64,000 nucleotides of DNA from Simkaniaceae bacterium (GCA_022763045.1 JALEGI010000012.1:1-64000); one strand, 5' to 3'; shown: positions 9,201 through 17,712, numbered from the stretch's first letter. Notes: generated from the letters alone by a model not told the origin. Translations and numbers: made by a program.

Positions 9201-9974
9201 GTAGGCATCGCGCTCCCAAATTTCACACGGCTCACCCGAGCTGACATTCATTAAAATTTCTTGGGCGCGCCAGTCATCGGGCTCAAGATAATAGACCTCA
9301 CCTGTACCGACACATGGAATCGAGAGCTCACCTGAGAGCTCGAGCAGGCGCTTATACACCTTCTCTTGCTTCTCGACATAAGCTTGATGCTTTTGTACCA
9401 GCCACGATTCGCGACTCATGCCGTGCTCTTTGATCTTCGCATCACTCATCTTGTGGCGTTGGAGCTCAAAATAGTAATCATCGCCGAAAAGCTCTCGGTA
9501 CCATTTGATCTCCTCGCGCAGCGCCTCATCATCGTCAATGAGCGCGGCGAGCATCGAGCGCGTTGACCCTGACAGACAAATTAATCCCTCGCTATGCTCA
9601 CTTAAAAACTCTTTGTCGATGCGTGGAGTGTAGTAAAACCCCTCCAAATAGCCAACAGAGGTGATCTTACATAGATTGCGGTAGCCAACATCGTCTTTTG
9701 CAAGAAGTGTAAGAGGGTGTGCATTGGCCGTTTTGATCTGCCGCTTTTTGTCTGTGCGCGAGGTGGGCGCGAGCATCATTTCCAAGCCGATAATCGGCTT
9801 AATATCAGCACTTGTGCACGCTTTGTAAAAATCGACAGCGCCAAACATATTGCATGAGTCTGTGAGAGCAAGGGCGGGCATGCCAAAACCCTTTGCTTTA
9901 GCGACAAGGCCTTTGAGCGTAGCAGACGAGCCAAGAACGGAGTATTGCGAGTGAACGTGAAGGGGGATGTACAT
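6294..9974 (-). CDS. dnaE: DNA polymerase III alpha subunit
   Basis: This is the replicative polymerase catalytic subunit, 1226 residues (family about 1150-1250). Domains in order: PHP (PLHVHSQYS at the N-terminus), polymerase palm with the metal-binding PDIDVDICMERR, the GRGSGVGS loop, fingers with GIHAAGIIICGD, a helix-hairpin-helix region, an OB-fold (about 1010-1090) and a C-terminal tau-binding-like segment. It lies 3 bases downstream of uhpC on the same strand, the same pairing as CT544-CT545. Nothing suggests loss of activity. Confidence 0.96.
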   Translation of the reverse strand: MYIPLHVHSQYSVLGSSATLKGLVAKAKGFGMPALALTDSCNMFGAVDFYKACTSADIKPIIGLEMMLAPTSRTDKKRQIKTANAHPLTLLAKDDVGYRNLCKITSVGYLEGFYYTPRIDKEFLSEHSEGLICLSGSTRSMLAALIDDDEALREEIKWYRELFGDDYYFELQRHKMSDAKIKEHGMSRESWLVQKHQAYVEKQEKVYKRLLELSGELSIPCVGTGEVYYLEPDDWRAQEILMNVSSGEPCEIWERDAYGTPKNRILNPKRSVLSSHEYYFKSPEEMAEVFSDAPQVLENTLAVAEKCQMQFDFKKKFYPVFVPPSLEGKEYAKEERVEESEKYLMELCTKGIEARYDEAKLAKVKEVYPDEEPLDVVKKRLEYEIGIITSKGLCDYLLIVHDFIFWAKSQGIPVGPGRGSGVGSIILYLIGVTDIEPLRFSLFFERFINPERLSYPDIDVDICMERRSEVIDYTLKKYGTDKVAQIITFGTMKAKMAIKDVGRVLSVSLGKVNQIAKLVPDDLNITLEKALEIDPDFADMYESDEDAKRVIDIARKLEGSIRNTGIHAAGIIICGDPLTDHIPVCNAKDSDILVTQYSMKPVETVGMLKIDFLGLKTLTCIQKAANAVEEATGNHIDWVNLHLDDSPTFDLLNQGQTLGIFQLESSGMQDLARQLHIDKFEEIIAVGALYRPGPMEMIPSFCRRKHGKEEIEIDHPLMKDILLETYGIIVYQEQVMAIAQRLAGYSLGEGDVLRRAMGKKDKQEMAKQGEKFKSGAEEHGLEAALAMTIFEKVEKFASYGFNKSHATAYAFITYITAFFKANYPGQWMAALMSCDLDDIGKVAKHIRECQAMNIAILSPDVNESAHEFVATASGIRFSLNAIKGVGESVVDAILAARPYQSLYDFMQRIDHSRVGKKVIEILIDAGAFDFTGDTRAGMQRLLQEHFDAIVKEQKEKKKGIMDLFSDGDQAHFKEPKAEAIEGEKLEILKREKELIGFYLTGHPIDEFKEIVDKLEITAVDQLDQMPDKSVVKTVFVIETCNVRISNKTQKKFAILTISNGIERFELPVWPELFAHKGHLLDENALILAVLILERNEGDLKLQCRWLDSLPEVDEAVLASCNEAVEAAQFQVKMRSKKRKQAPKEPVVTKKVHVKVDIDKVRLTDVLKLRRLFSDFAGDAEIHLNFISGDEVVNKLFIDSHSGIEWCDTVEKFLLKLPFCQSAELTE

Positions 9975-9977
9975 CTG

Positions 9978-11327
9978 TTATGCGGGCTCTTCTTCTGCAA
10001 ACGTTTTGACTGACCACATCGGGAGAAGTAAAACAACAGATACCACAGCGCAAACCCCCATCGCCGTGAAAAATCCCTGCCAGCCGTAATTTTCGGTAAT
10101 TTGTCCAATCGGATAGGCAGCCGATGCAGCCCCAAAATAGCCAAACCAGCCGGCAAATCCCGTTGCCGTAGCGGCGGCCTTTTTGTGTGATAGCTCCGCT
10201 GCTGCCATACCGATGAGCATTTGCGGGCCAAAAATTAGAAAACCAATCATCCCCATGGAGATAGAAGAGAAGAGCCATGAATTTTGGGGAGCATGGTAGA
10301 GTGCGTAGAGCGAAATTAAAACGCCGATGCAGAAAATGACATTGACAGGAGCGCGCCTGCCACCAAAAATTTTGTCCGATGACCAGCCAGCAACAAGAGA
10401 TCCAAAAAAGCCTCCAACTTCAAACCACATCAGACTCGATCCAGCTGAAATGTAAGATTGCGATTTGCCCTCAATCAAGAACATCTGGCCCCAATCGTTA
10501 ATCGCAATGCGCACGACGTAGACGAAAAAATAAGCAATGGCAAGCATCCAAACGAAGCGGTTTTTTAGAACGTACTCGAAGAGGATTTCTTTTGTCGTGA
10601 GCTCTTGATCCTTTTGAATACCTGTGATCGTCGCTTTGTCTTTTACCTTATGGTATTGTTCAACAGGTGGCAGACCTAGCGACTCAGGCGTATCGCGTAG
10701 ACACCAAATAAGGAAAAATCCGCCCATAATACAGATGACGCCCGGCACATACATTGCCACGCGCCAGCCATAAGCTGAGGCGCAAAAAGCAGCAATTAGA
10801 GGGATCAGAGCGCCCCCGACATTGTGCGAGGTATTCCAAACACCCCACCAGCGGCCACGCTCTGACTGCTCATACCAATGAGTCAACAGACGCGCGCACG
10901 GCGGCCAGCCCCACCCTTGAAAGAGACCATTCATTCCCCAAAAGAGGGCAAATAGGAGCATGGCAGAGGAGTAGCCAAAACAAATATTGAATAGACCGGT
11001 GGCAATCAACCCAATTGCCATAAAGTAGCGTGGATTAGAGCGATCGGCTAAAATACCACTCAAAAATTTACTGAGACCATACGAGATATAGAGAACACTA
11101 CCCAAAATTCCGAGCTGGGCTTTGGTCATTCCCAGTTCGCTCACCATAGCGGGCATCACGAAGATAAAGCTCTTGCGGGTGAGGTAGAAGAGGGCATAGC
11201 CCACATACATCCCAATCAAAATGCGCCAACGCCAATAGGTATAGGTTGACTTCATCGCCTTGGGATCCTCAATCATTTCTGCATGAGGAGCCGGAGAAAA
11301 TATTTTCAAAAAACTTCTAAATATCAT
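9978..11327 (-). CDS. uhpC: Hexose-phosphate:phosphate antiporter, OPA/MFS family
   Basis: The 449-residue protein has about 12 membrane segments and the organophosphate:phosphate antiporter signature in its first half (YALFYLTRKSF, then FQGWGWPPCARLLTHWY). In chlamydiae UhpC takes up glucose-6-phosphate from the host in exchange for phosphate, the main hexose source of Chlamydiaceae. It matches CT544 in position, immediately upstream of dnaE. An internal ATG at the KSTYTYWRW segment is an alternative start; the N-terminal 25 residues before it are poorly constrained. Confidence 0.92.
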   Translation of the reverse strand: MIFRSFLKIFSPAPHAEMIEDPKAMKSTYTYWRWRILIGMYVGYALFYLTRKSFIFVMPAMVSELGMTKAQLGILGSVLYISYGLSKFLSGILADRSNPRYFMAIGLIATGLFNICFGYSSAMLLFALFWGMNGLFQGWGWPPCARLLTHWYEQSERGRWWGVWNTSHNVGGALIPLIAAFCASAYGWRVAMYVPGVICIMGGFFLIWCLRDTPESLGLPPVEQYHKVKDKATITGIQKDQELTTKEILFEYVLKNRFVWMLAIAYFFVYVVRIAINDWGQMFLIEGKSQSYISAGSSLMWFEVGGFFGSLVAGWSSDKIFGGRRAPVNVIFCIGVLISLYALYHAPQNSWLFSSISMGMIGFLIFGPQMLIGMAAAELSHKKAAATATGFAGWFGYFGAASAAYPIGQITENYGWQGFFTAMGVCAVVSVVLLLPMWSVKTFAEEEPA

Positions 11328-11463
11328 CGTATCTCACAGGTCATTGTATCCACGCAAGTTGCTTACTGTCAATCAGAGAGTTTACCTGCGCGTATTTCCT
11401 TGAAAAATCTATTTTTTACTGAAAATCCTCATAAGCCATTAATCCTAAGCAGCTTATGTAGCT

Positions 11464-11480
11464 TGTAAAGCGGCTTTACA
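11464..11480. repeat. 17-bp palindrome TGTAAAGCGGCTTTACA
   Basis: This is an exact copy of the palindrome family TGTAAAGCSGCTTTACA. It lies in the 221-base divergent gap between uhpC and the gene at 11549, so it is on the promoter side of both genes. Apart from this site and a possible -10 box near 11520 I see nothing else in the gap. Confidence 0.85.
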
Positions 11481-11548
11481 GACATTTAAGATTTCATAAA
11501 GTTTAAAATAATACCTCTATAGCATACAATGAGGATAGAGGGACTCTA

Positions 11549-12175
11549 ATGCAAGAATTTTACGTCAGAAATGATGAATACCGAGTGGGGCGAGATAAAG
11601 TTTTAATTAGCCCTATTGAGCGAGATCGGCAGATTAAGGATGAGGAGAACCTCAAGGCAGGGGCTCTACCTGTTCGAAGGCGGATGGCCTCTATCATGCT
11701 TTTTTTAGAAAAGCTCCTCGCTCTACAGATTCAAAGCTGGGACTATCGCCCCGTTTTGGACCTAGAAGAGGACACAACCGCTTGCTTTCTCTCCATGTAC
11801 CGCCTTCTTGAAGACCTGAAAAAAACAGATTTATCGATCTCCATCCCCTTTGCGACAACCTTTTCTCGTGCATGGAATGCGATGCTTGTCAATTACATTC
11901 CCGTCCTTCTCAAGAGACTCCCCCCGCAATTGCAGAGAAATATCAAAGGATTTCAAGAAACGCTGCGCTCATTCCCCAAAGGAGAAGATCACACCCTTGG
12001 CTACTACCTCACCGAATATGCAGGAGAGAACTGGCTCCCCTTCCCCTTTATCAATTTAATTCGCGAACTGCACATTGAACATGCACTAAAGCCCGAGACG
12101 AGTACCCTCTCTCAGTGGACAGAACTACTCAAGCAAATTATTGAACCGCTTACTGGAAAGAAGCTTCAGAAATAA
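11549..12175 (+). CDS. Hypothetical protein, mostly helical
   Basis: The 208-residue protein has no signal peptide. It has a basic patch near 60 (PVRRRMASIM) followed by an amphipathic helical region (LFLEKLLALQIQSW). The start has GAGGGA upstream. I recognise no family. It sits between uhpC and hisS where C. trachomatis has no gene, so it is accessory in this lineage. Its 3' end overlaps the convergent HD-domain gene by 26 bases. Confidence 0.55.
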   Translation: MQEFYVRNDEYRVGRDKVLISPIERDRQIKDEENLKAGALPVRRRMASIMLFLEKLLALQIQSWDYRPVLDLEEDTTACFLSMYRLLEDLKKTDLSISIPFATTFSRAWNAMLVNYIPVLLKRLPPQLQRNIKGFQETLRSFPKGEDHTLGYYLTEYAGENWLPFPFINLIRELHIEHALKPETSTLSQWTELLKQIIEPLTGKKLQK

Positions 12176-13019
12176 GCTCTGTTTTAAAGGAAAAATCTCT
12201 ATTGAAAAGATGCCCTCTAAGAAAAGGGTAGGCGCCAGCATCGCACTTATAAAATGTGCGCATCAACTTAAAGAATTCAGGAACCTTGATCGAATTAACT
12301 GGCGTGATTTCCCGAATTTTTGCGACTGCTTGCTCGGTTGAAATAGAGCCCTTATAGAGGTCTCCAAAGGTATCGTCTCTATGTAAAGCCAACAAAACTT
12401 CCTTAACCGGCCTAGCAAGTTTTGTCGCATCAAGAACCTTTTCGGTAATGAGCGCATTGTGTCTAAGTTCCCACTCTTTTGCAGAAACCTCTCTAGGGCG
12501 CTGAACATTAAGAGCAAGCCCTTTTCCAATATCATGCAATGCTAAGAAGAGATAAAAGATCCGGTTGTTAGTGATACAGCCGAAGTCACCAAACTCTCCA
12601 TCCATTTCGGTTTCCGCTAAATGGACAACATCTCTTGAGTGGGCCTCAATTGTCTGGCCATTTGCGTGCATTTGGAAAAATTGCGCGACCATACTATCAA
12701 CTTTAAGAGCAGTAAAAAGATCATCTGATGTGCTCGATGTGCTCGAATAATATTCATCAATACGCTTGCCAAAATCAGTGGGAAGTTTTCGATTCAAAAA
12801 GTCTTTTAATAATGCTTGACGGTGCTCAATGACAACAACCTTGCGACAACGCAAAGCGTTCATGAGTGAATTGGATGTAGCGGCAATTCCAAGGGTAACA
12901 ATCACTGCTAAACAGGATAAAACTGCGAAAGCAACCGTTTTGTGGCTTTTATGCTTCGACTCAAATTTATATTGATTAGTTACAACACACGACTGATTTA
13001 AAATATTAACCGCATCCAT
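12150..13019 (-). CDS. Membrane-anchored HD-domain protein, putative phosphohydrolase
   Basis: From the ATG at 13019 the 289-residue protein has one membrane segment (about 28-50, VAFAVLSCLAVIVTLGIAA). Residues about 110-230 contain HD-type metal ligands: EAHSRDVVH, ALHDIGKG (the HD pair) and LRHNALI, with a later LALHRDD. HD proteins hydrolyse nucleotides or cyclic nucleotides; no accompanying synthetase domain is present, so the substrate is unknown. No DNA- or nucleotide-signalling partner is adjacent. It is absent from the corresponding C. trachomatis locus, so it is lineage-specific. Confidence 0.65.
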   Translation of the reverse strand: MDAVNILNQSCVVTNQYKFESKHKSHKTVAFAVLSCLAVIVTLGIAATSNSLMNALRCRKVVVIEHRQALLKDFLNRKLPTDFGKRIDEYYSSTSSTSDDLFTALKVDSMVAQFFQMHANGQTIEAHSRDVVHLAETEMDGEFGDFGCITNNRIFYLFLALHDIGKGLALNVQRPREVSAKEWELRHNALITEKVLDATKLARPVKEVLLALHRDDTFGDLYKGSISTEQAVAKIREITPVNSIKVPEFFKLMRTFYKCDAGAYPFLRGHLFNRDFSFKTELISEASFQ

Positions 13020-13062
13020 GGCAATAACTATACACGCATATAGACTTGACGTCCATGTTTTC

Positions 13063-13091
13063 TTGCGAGAAAGCCCCACCTGTTATATACT
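13063..13091 (+). promoter_or_regulatory. hisS promoter, close to the start codon
   Basis: TTGCGA (13063-13068), a 17-base spacer and TATACT (13086-13091) form a good sigma70-like promoter. The candidate start codons are TTG at 13098 and ATG at 13104, 6 and 12 bases later, with no Shine-Dalgarno sequence, so the transcript would have almost no leader. Confidence 0.55.
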
Positions 13092-13103
13092 GCTAATTTG
13101 AAT

Positions 13104-14387
13104 ATGAAATTTTCTAGACCGAAAGGTACATTTGACATACTTCCTGAAGAGAGCTTCAAGGGAATCGCACGTTGGAAATACATAGAACATGTTTTACATG
13201 GTGTAGCTCGCGACTTCGGATTCCTCGAGGTGCGCACTCCTATTTTTGAGCCAACAGGACTCTTTATCCGCAGTGCCGGTGAAGAGAGCGATATCGTCTC
13301 TAAAGAGATGTACACGTTTGAAGATAAGGGAAAGCGCTCAATGACTCTGCGTCCAGAGGGAACAGCTCCTGTCATGCGCGCCTATATCGAAAATCATCTC
13401 CAACAGAGAGGCTCTGTTCAAAAGCTTTACTCGATTGGCCCCTTCTTTCGCTACGATCGCCCCCAAGCGGGTCGCTATCGCCAGTTTCACCAATTCAGCG
13501 TCGAAGCCATTGGTGTCAAATCCCCTGAACAAGATGTCGAGGTAATCGACATGGTCATAGAGACCTATGCACGCCTTGGTCTGAAAGACATAAAGCTCTT
13601 GATCAACTCCATCGGCGAAAAAGAGTGTCGCCTAAGCTACATCGAGGCGCTCAAGGAGCATCTCCGCCCCAATTTTGATAAGCTCTCGGCAGATAGCCAA
13701 ACTCGTTTTGAGAAAAACCCCCTGCGCATCCTCGATTCAAAAGATGCAACGGATCAAAAGCTCTTGAAGGGGGCTCCCAAAATTTCTGAATTCCTCAGTA
13801 AAGAGTCGCAAACCTACTTTGACAGAGTCTGCTCTCTTCTCACACGCCTCGAAGTCCCCTACGAAATCACACCCGATCTCGTTCGCGGCCTCGATTACTA
13901 CTGCCACACCGTTTTTGAAATCACAGCTGGTGAGCTAGGCGCGCAAAATTCCATTGGCGGCGGCGGACGCTACGACGGTCTCATCAAAGATCTTGGTGGC
14001 CCAGAAATCTCCGGCATGGGCTTTGGCCTAGGCATGGAGCGCATTCTACTCACTTTGGAGGGGCAAAATTTCCCCTTCCCGACCGATCCCTCACCCTTTT
14101 TCTACCTGATCTGCCTCTCTGAGAGCGCCATGGATAGTGGCATGGAGCTCATCGCAAAGCTGCGCAAAAGGCGCATTCCTTGCGATATCTTTTTGAAAGG
14201 TAAAAAGGTGCAAAAAGGGATGCAAATTGCCAACCAGTTGGGCGCCAACTTTACCTCGGTTTTGGGAGACGACGAGCTCGAATCGGAGACGCTTGGCCTA
14301 AAAAATATGGCAAGTGGGGATCAAACTGAGGTCGCTTTTGATCAAATGGTGGATCACCTCGATGCACTTTGGAGAGAACATGTTTGA
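13104..14387 (+). CDS. hisS: Histidyl-tRNA synthetase
   Basis: This class II synthetase charges tRNA-His. The 427-residue protein (family about 420-430) starts FSRPKGTFDILP. Motif 2 is FRYDRPQAGRYRQFHQF, the His-binding signature is LVRGLDYYCHTVFE, and motif 3 is GGGGRYDGL with GMGFGLGMER. The C-terminal anticodon-binding domain is present. It overlaps aspS by 8 bases. The order uhpC-hisS-aspS matches CT544-CT542 apart from the two inserted genes. Confidence 0.96.
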   Translation: MKFSRPKGTFDILPEESFKGIARWKYIEHVLHGVARDFGFLEVRTPIFEPTGLFIRSAGEESDIVSKEMYTFEDKGKRSMTLRPEGTAPVMRAYIENHLQQRGSVQKLYSIGPFFRYDRPQAGRYRQFHQFSVEAIGVKSPEQDVEVIDMVIETYARLGLKDIKLLINSIGEKECRLSYIEALKEHLRPNFDKLSADSQTRFEKNPLRILDSKDATDQKLLKGAPKISEFLSKESQTYFDRVCSLLTRLEVPYEITPDLVRGLDYYCHTVFEITAGELGAQNSIGGGGRYDGLIKDLGGPEISGMGFGLGMERILLTLEGQNFPFPTDPSPFFYLICLSESAMDSGMELIAKLRKRRIPCDIFLKGKKVQKGMQIANQLGANFTSVLGDDELESETLGLKNMASGDQTEVAFDQMVDHLDALWREHV

Positions 14388-16134
14388 TTATCGACGCACA
14401 CACACCTGTGGCGAACTTACAAAGAAAAATGTGAATGAAGTTGTCAAATTGTCTGGCTGGGTCCATCGACGCCGCGATTTGGGCAACCTCGTCTTTATCG
14501 ACCTACGTGACCGCTACGGAATGACGCAACTTGTTCTCGAAGACACCTCGACAAAATTGCGTGCGGAATGGGTTATTTCAGTTCGTGGGCAGGTGCGAGA
14601 GAGAAAAAGCGGTATGGCAAATGCCAAGCTTGCAACGGGGGAGATTGAAGTAGCGGTTGAGGCGCTCGAGATCCTCTCGTCAGCAAAAATCCCCCCCTTC
14701 AATCTTAACGAAGAGAGTTTAGAGGTGAGCGAAGAGCTGCGGCTCACCCATCGCTATCTCGATATTCGTCGTGGCGATATCATGCAAAAACTTCTTGTGC
14801 GCTCGAAAGCGATGCTGGAAACGCGCTCCTACATGAATTCCCACAATTTTGCCGAAGTTACCACTCCTGTTCTCGGGCGCTCAACACCTGAGGGCGCGCG
14901 CGACTATCTCGTCCCCTCACGCGTACACCCAGGCACTTTTTATGCACTGCCTCAATCGCCTCAGATGTTCAAGCAGCTTCTGATGGTCTCAGGAATGGAC
15001 CGCTACTTCCAAATCGTGCAGTGTTTTCGCGATGAAGATTTACGCTCCGATCGTCAACCTGAGTTCACCCAGCTTGACATCGAAATGAGCTTTGGAGTCC
15101 CAGAAGATATTTATGAGCTTACTGAGAACCTGCTTATCCGCCTTTTCAAAGAGTGTAAGGGCGTTGATGTAGAGCCCAATTTCAAGCGAATGACCCACGC
15201 GCAGTGCATGGAGCACTACGGTTGCGATCGCCCCGACTTGCGCTTTGATCTACGACTCCATCGCCTGGACGATTTGCTTGCTGAAACGGAGTTCTCGATT
15301 TTCAAGGAGACTCTAGCAAATGGCGGTTGCATCAAGGGCCTTTGTGTCAAAGGTGGCGCTGAGATGTCACGCAAAGAGATTGAAAAATTGATCGATTTTG
15401 TCAAACCGTTTGGGCTTTCGGGTCTTGCTTGGATGAAGCGAACAACTGAAGGATGGCAAGGGGGAGTCTCTAAGTTTTTCTCACAAAAAGAGCTCACTGG
15501 GATGGAAAAACGTGCTGGTGTGGACCATGGCGATTTGCTCTTGATGGCCGCAAGCGCAGAGGGCGCAGTCAACCAAGGACTCGACCACCTCAGACGACAT
15601 CTTGGAAAGAAATTTAACCTGATCAATGAAAACAGCTACGCTTTTGTATGGGTCGTTGACTTTCCACTCTTTACCTATAGCGAAACAGATGATCGGATGG
15701 CGAGTGAACACCACCCTTTTACTCAGCCGCACCCCGATGATATCGCTCTTATCAAAACTGACCCCTATAAAGTACGCTCACTTGCCTACGATATCGTCTT
15801 GAACGGCTATGAACTTGGTGGGGGATCGCAAAGAATTCATGACAGTCACCTACAAGCAGAAATTTTCAAAGCTTTGCAACTCTCAGATGAAGAGGTCCAA
15901 GAAAAGTTTGGCTTTTTCATTGAAGCTCTCTCGTATGGAACACCCCCTCATCTAGGAATTGCTCTAGGTTTTGATCGTCTTGTTATGCTTTTAACCGATA
16001 CGGATAATATCCGTGATGTCATTGCGTTTCCTAAGACAATCAAAGCCACTGATTTAATGATGCAATGCCCCTCTCAGGTACGTCAGGAGCAACTTGACGA
16101 GCTTGAGATTGCAACAAAAGAGAAAGCGTTGTAG
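14380..16134 (+). CDS. aspS: Aspartyl-tRNA synthetase (bacterial type)
   Basis: The 584-residue protein starts at ATG 14380 behind GGAGAG, inside the hisS end. It has an N-terminal OB-fold (GWVHRRRDLGNLVFIDLRDRYG), the class II core with FRDEDLRSDRQPEFTQLD, a GAD insertion domain (about 290-410, usual for bacterial AspRS) and the C-terminal ATP motif GIALGFDRLVMLL. It charges tRNA-Asp; the bacterial type may also misacylate tRNA-Asn, but the gatCAB genes are not in this window. It is co-transcribed with hisS. Confidence 0.96.
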   Translation: MFDYRRTHTCGELTKKNVNEVVKLSGWVHRRRDLGNLVFIDLRDRYGMTQLVLEDTSTKLRAEWVISVRGQVRERKSGMANAKLATGEIEVAVEALEILSSAKIPPFNLNEESLEVSEELRLTHRYLDIRRGDIMQKLLVRSKAMLETRSYMNSHNFAEVTTPVLGRSTPEGARDYLVPSRVHPGTFYALPQSPQMFKQLLMVSGMDRYFQIVQCFRDEDLRSDRQPEFTQLDIEMSFGVPEDIYELTENLLIRLFKECKGVDVEPNFKRMTHAQCMEHYGCDRPDLRFDLRLHRLDDLLAETEFSIFKETLANGGCIKGLCVKGGAEMSRKEIEKLIDFVKPFGLSGLAWMKRTTEGWQGGVSKFFSQKELTGMEKRAGVDHGDLLLMAASAEGAVNQGLDHLRRHLGKKFNLINENSYAFVWVVDFPLFTYSETDDRMASEHHPFTQPHPDDIALIKTDPYKVRSLAYDIVLNGYELGGGSQRIHDSHLQAEIFKALQLSDEEVQEKFGFFIEALSYGTPPHLGIALGFDRLVMLLTDTDNIRDVIAFPKTIKATDLMMQCPSQVRQEQLDELEIATKEKAL

Positions 16135-16157
16135 TATCTCTTACCCTAACGCAAAAC

Positions 16158-16184
16158 GGAAGCTACTTGAATAAGTGCGCTTCC
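16158..16184. other. Hairpin in the aspS-16213 spacer
   Basis: GGAAGC pairs with GCTTCC, and an inner ACTT/AAGT pair extends the stem. A-rich sequence rather than T follows on the + strand, so it may be a leader structure or mRNA end rather than a clear terminator. Confidence 0.35.
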
Positions 16185-16212
16185 AAAAAAACAGGCAAAA
16201 AAGGAGAATCCT

Positions 16213-16377
16213 ATGTCAAAATATGTTATCGCATGTCTATCAGCTCTAGTTCTTACAACTCAAGCTTTTGCTGATGAGCCAGAAGAAACAACAACTGAGC
16301 AAACAGAGCAAACTGCTGAAGTTACAACTGAAGCAACTGCTGAAGCGACAACTGAAGTAGAAGCTGCTGCTGAGTAG
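16213..16377 (+). CDS. Small exported acidic Thr/Glu/Ala-rich protein
   Basis: This 54-residue ORF has a strong GGAG Shine-Dalgarno sequence 6 bases before the ATG. Residues 1-20 form a signal peptide (MSKYVIACLSALVLTTQAFA) and the mature part is only Thr, Glu, Ala, Val and Gln in short repeats (TTEQTEQTAE, TTEATAEATTE). The N-terminus closely resembles that of the Mip protein encoded next (MSKYFIPLLSALMLTTHVFA, then acidic residues and TEQ). It therefore looks like a partial duplication of the mip 5' end, or a shared secreted leader that expanded by codon repeats. Confidence 0.7.
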   Translation: MSKYVIACLSALVLTTQAFADEPEETTTEQTEQTAEVTTEATAEATTEVEAAAE

Positions 16378-16389
16378 TTTTTCTTTGTA

Positions 16390-16425
16390 TTTTGGCTGTG
16401 TCAAATTCTTTTGATGCAGCCAAAA
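16390..16425. terminator. Strong hairpin between the 54-residue gene and mip
   Basis: TTTTGGCTG pairs with CAGCCAAAA, and an inner TCAAA/TTTGA stem extends it. The stem is A/T at its base like a bidirectional terminator, although the T-run is part of the stem. It probably ends transcription of the short gene before the mip promoter. Confidence 0.5.
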
Positions 16426-16465
16426 CCTCCTCCCACCTACCCTATTTTCACCCAACAAGTTACGA

Positions 16466-16495
16466 TTGCGACAAAAAAGCTAAACATAGTATTAT
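16466..16495 (+). promoter_or_regulatory. mip promoter
   Basis: TTGCGA (16466-16471) and TATTAT (16490-16495) are separated by 18 bases, and AAGGAG precedes the ATG at 16523. Unlike the TATACT genes, mip has a normal leader. Confidence 0.45.
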
Positions 16496-16522
16496 TGCAT
16501 GAGCTATTACAAGGAGCTATCA

Positions 16523-17266
16523 ATGTCAAAATATTTTATTCCACTCCTTTCAGCTCTGATGCTAACAACACACGTTTTTGCGGAAGAGTCAAAGGAAATG
16601 CAAACTGAGCAAATCGCTGAAGCGCCTGATATGAGCAAAGTTTCAGAGTCGTTTGGACACCTTATCAGCAAAAACCTCGCAACACTCTCTGTCGATTTTG
16701 ACATGGAACTCGTTGTGAAAGGAATTCGCGACTCACTTGAGGGCAAAGAGGCTCCTCTAAACGAAAACCAAGTAGTTGCAGCAATCACACAAGTTCAAGA
16801 GATTGAATTTCAAAAAAAATCTAACGACAACCTAGCAAAGGCCGAAGAGTTCATGACAAAAAATGCCCTTCGCCCCGAGGTTGTCGAAGTTGAGCCAGGC
16901 CGCCTACAATACCGCGTTGAAAAAGCCGGTGAAGGCGAGGTTGTTCAAGAGGGCAACTCACCAAAAATTATGTACAAAGGGACTTTCCTTGATGGCGAAA
17001 CATTTGGCGAGTCCAAAGAGGGTGAGGTAATTTCACTCAATGAGACAATCCAAGGGTTTCAAAAGGGAATTGCTGGCATGAAAGTGGGCGAAAAGCGCAC
17101 TCTATTCATCCACCCAGAGCTTGGCTACGGCAATCAAGGTTACCTACCGCCAAACTCACTACTCACCTTTGAAATCGAAGTTTTGGAAGCAAATGTTGCT
17201 CAGCCAGAATTCAATCCAGAAGAGGCTCTCAGTCAACTCGACGAGGCCCAAGAAGCTGTTGAGTAG
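16523..17266 (+). CDS. mip: Mip-like FKBP-type peptidyl-prolyl isomerase
   Basis: The start at 16523 is set by AAGGAG, giving 247 residues with a signal peptide (about 1-20, ending THVFA). The helical dimerisation domain spans about 30-120 and the FKBP domain about 130-225, with IMYKGTFLDGETFGES, GFQKGIAGMKVGEKRTLFIHPELGYG and LLTFEIEVLE. It catalyses prolyl isomerisation at the cell surface or in the periplasm; chlamydial and Legionella Mip proteins promote infection. The C-terminal tail is acidic. It matches CT541, and trmL follows after 5 bases. Confidence 0.93.
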   Translation: MSKYFIPLLSALMLTTHVFAEESKEMQTEQIAEAPDMSKVSESFGHLISKNLATLSVDFDMELVVKGIRDSLEGKEAPLNENQVVAAITQVQEIEFQKKSNDNLAKAEEFMTKNALRPEVVEVEPGRLQYRVEKAGEGEVVQEGNSPKIMYKGTFLDGETFGESKEGEVISLNETIQGFQKGIAGMKVGEKRTLFIHPELGYGNQGYLPPNSLLTFEIEVLEANVAQPEFNPEEALSQLDEAQEAVE

Positions 17267-17271
17267 TTTGC

Positions 17272-17712
17272 GTGAAAGTCGCTTTATTTGAGCCAGAAAT
17301 TCCGCAAAATACTGGAAACATCATCAGGACCTGTAGCGTGACCGCTACAGGTCTTGTCTTAGTACGGCCGCTTGGCTTTCGCCTTAGCGACCGTCTTCTC
17401 AAACGCTCAGGCCTTGATTACCACAACGTACCAATTGAACAGATTGATTCGATTGATGAGTATGTGGAAAATCAAGATGTCTACTTCTTTTCATCGCATG
17501 CGAAAAAGCGCTACACCGATGTGAAGTACACAAAAGATTCTCTACTTGTTTTTGGAAGTGAAACCTCGGGCCTACCTGATCACTTATATGAAAAGTATCC
17601 CGAGCGTTTTGTGACTCTACCAATGAGAGAGGAAGCGCGGTGTCTCAATCTAGCCAATAGCGTCGCTATTGCCCTATATGAGGCCCACCGCCAAAATGAC
17701 TTTCTTTTTTAA
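17272..17712 (+). CDS. trmL: tRNA (cytidine/uridine-34 2'-O)-methyltransferase, SPOUT family
   Basis: The 146-residue protein (family about 155) starts with GTG at 17272. The SPOUT signature is complete: FEPEIPQNTGNIIRTC at the N-terminus, VFGSETSGLP in the middle and LPMREEARCLNLANSVAIALYEA at the C-terminus, where the knotted SAM site forms. TrmL methylates the wobble ribose of tRNA-Leu isoacceptors. The position matches CT540 (spoU). The final 4 bases overlap the convergent trxA. Confidence 0.92.
   Translation: MKVALFEPEIPQNTGNIIRTCSVTATGLVLVRPLGFRLSDRLLKRSGLDYHNVPIEQIDSIDEYVENQDVYFFSSHAKKRYTDVKYTKDSLLVFGSETSGLPDHLYEKYPERFVTLPMREEARCLNLANSVAIALYEAHRQNDFLF

Noticed and set aside
8687-9247. 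186-residue ORF on the minus strand
   Set aside because: It is an alternate frame within dnaE, rich in Ser/Arg, and not a gene.
12150-13019. Toxin-antitoxin or phage-defence HD nuclease
   Set aside because: There is no partner gene, no CBASS/dGTPase-like context and a membrane anchor; only a generic HD protein can be supported.
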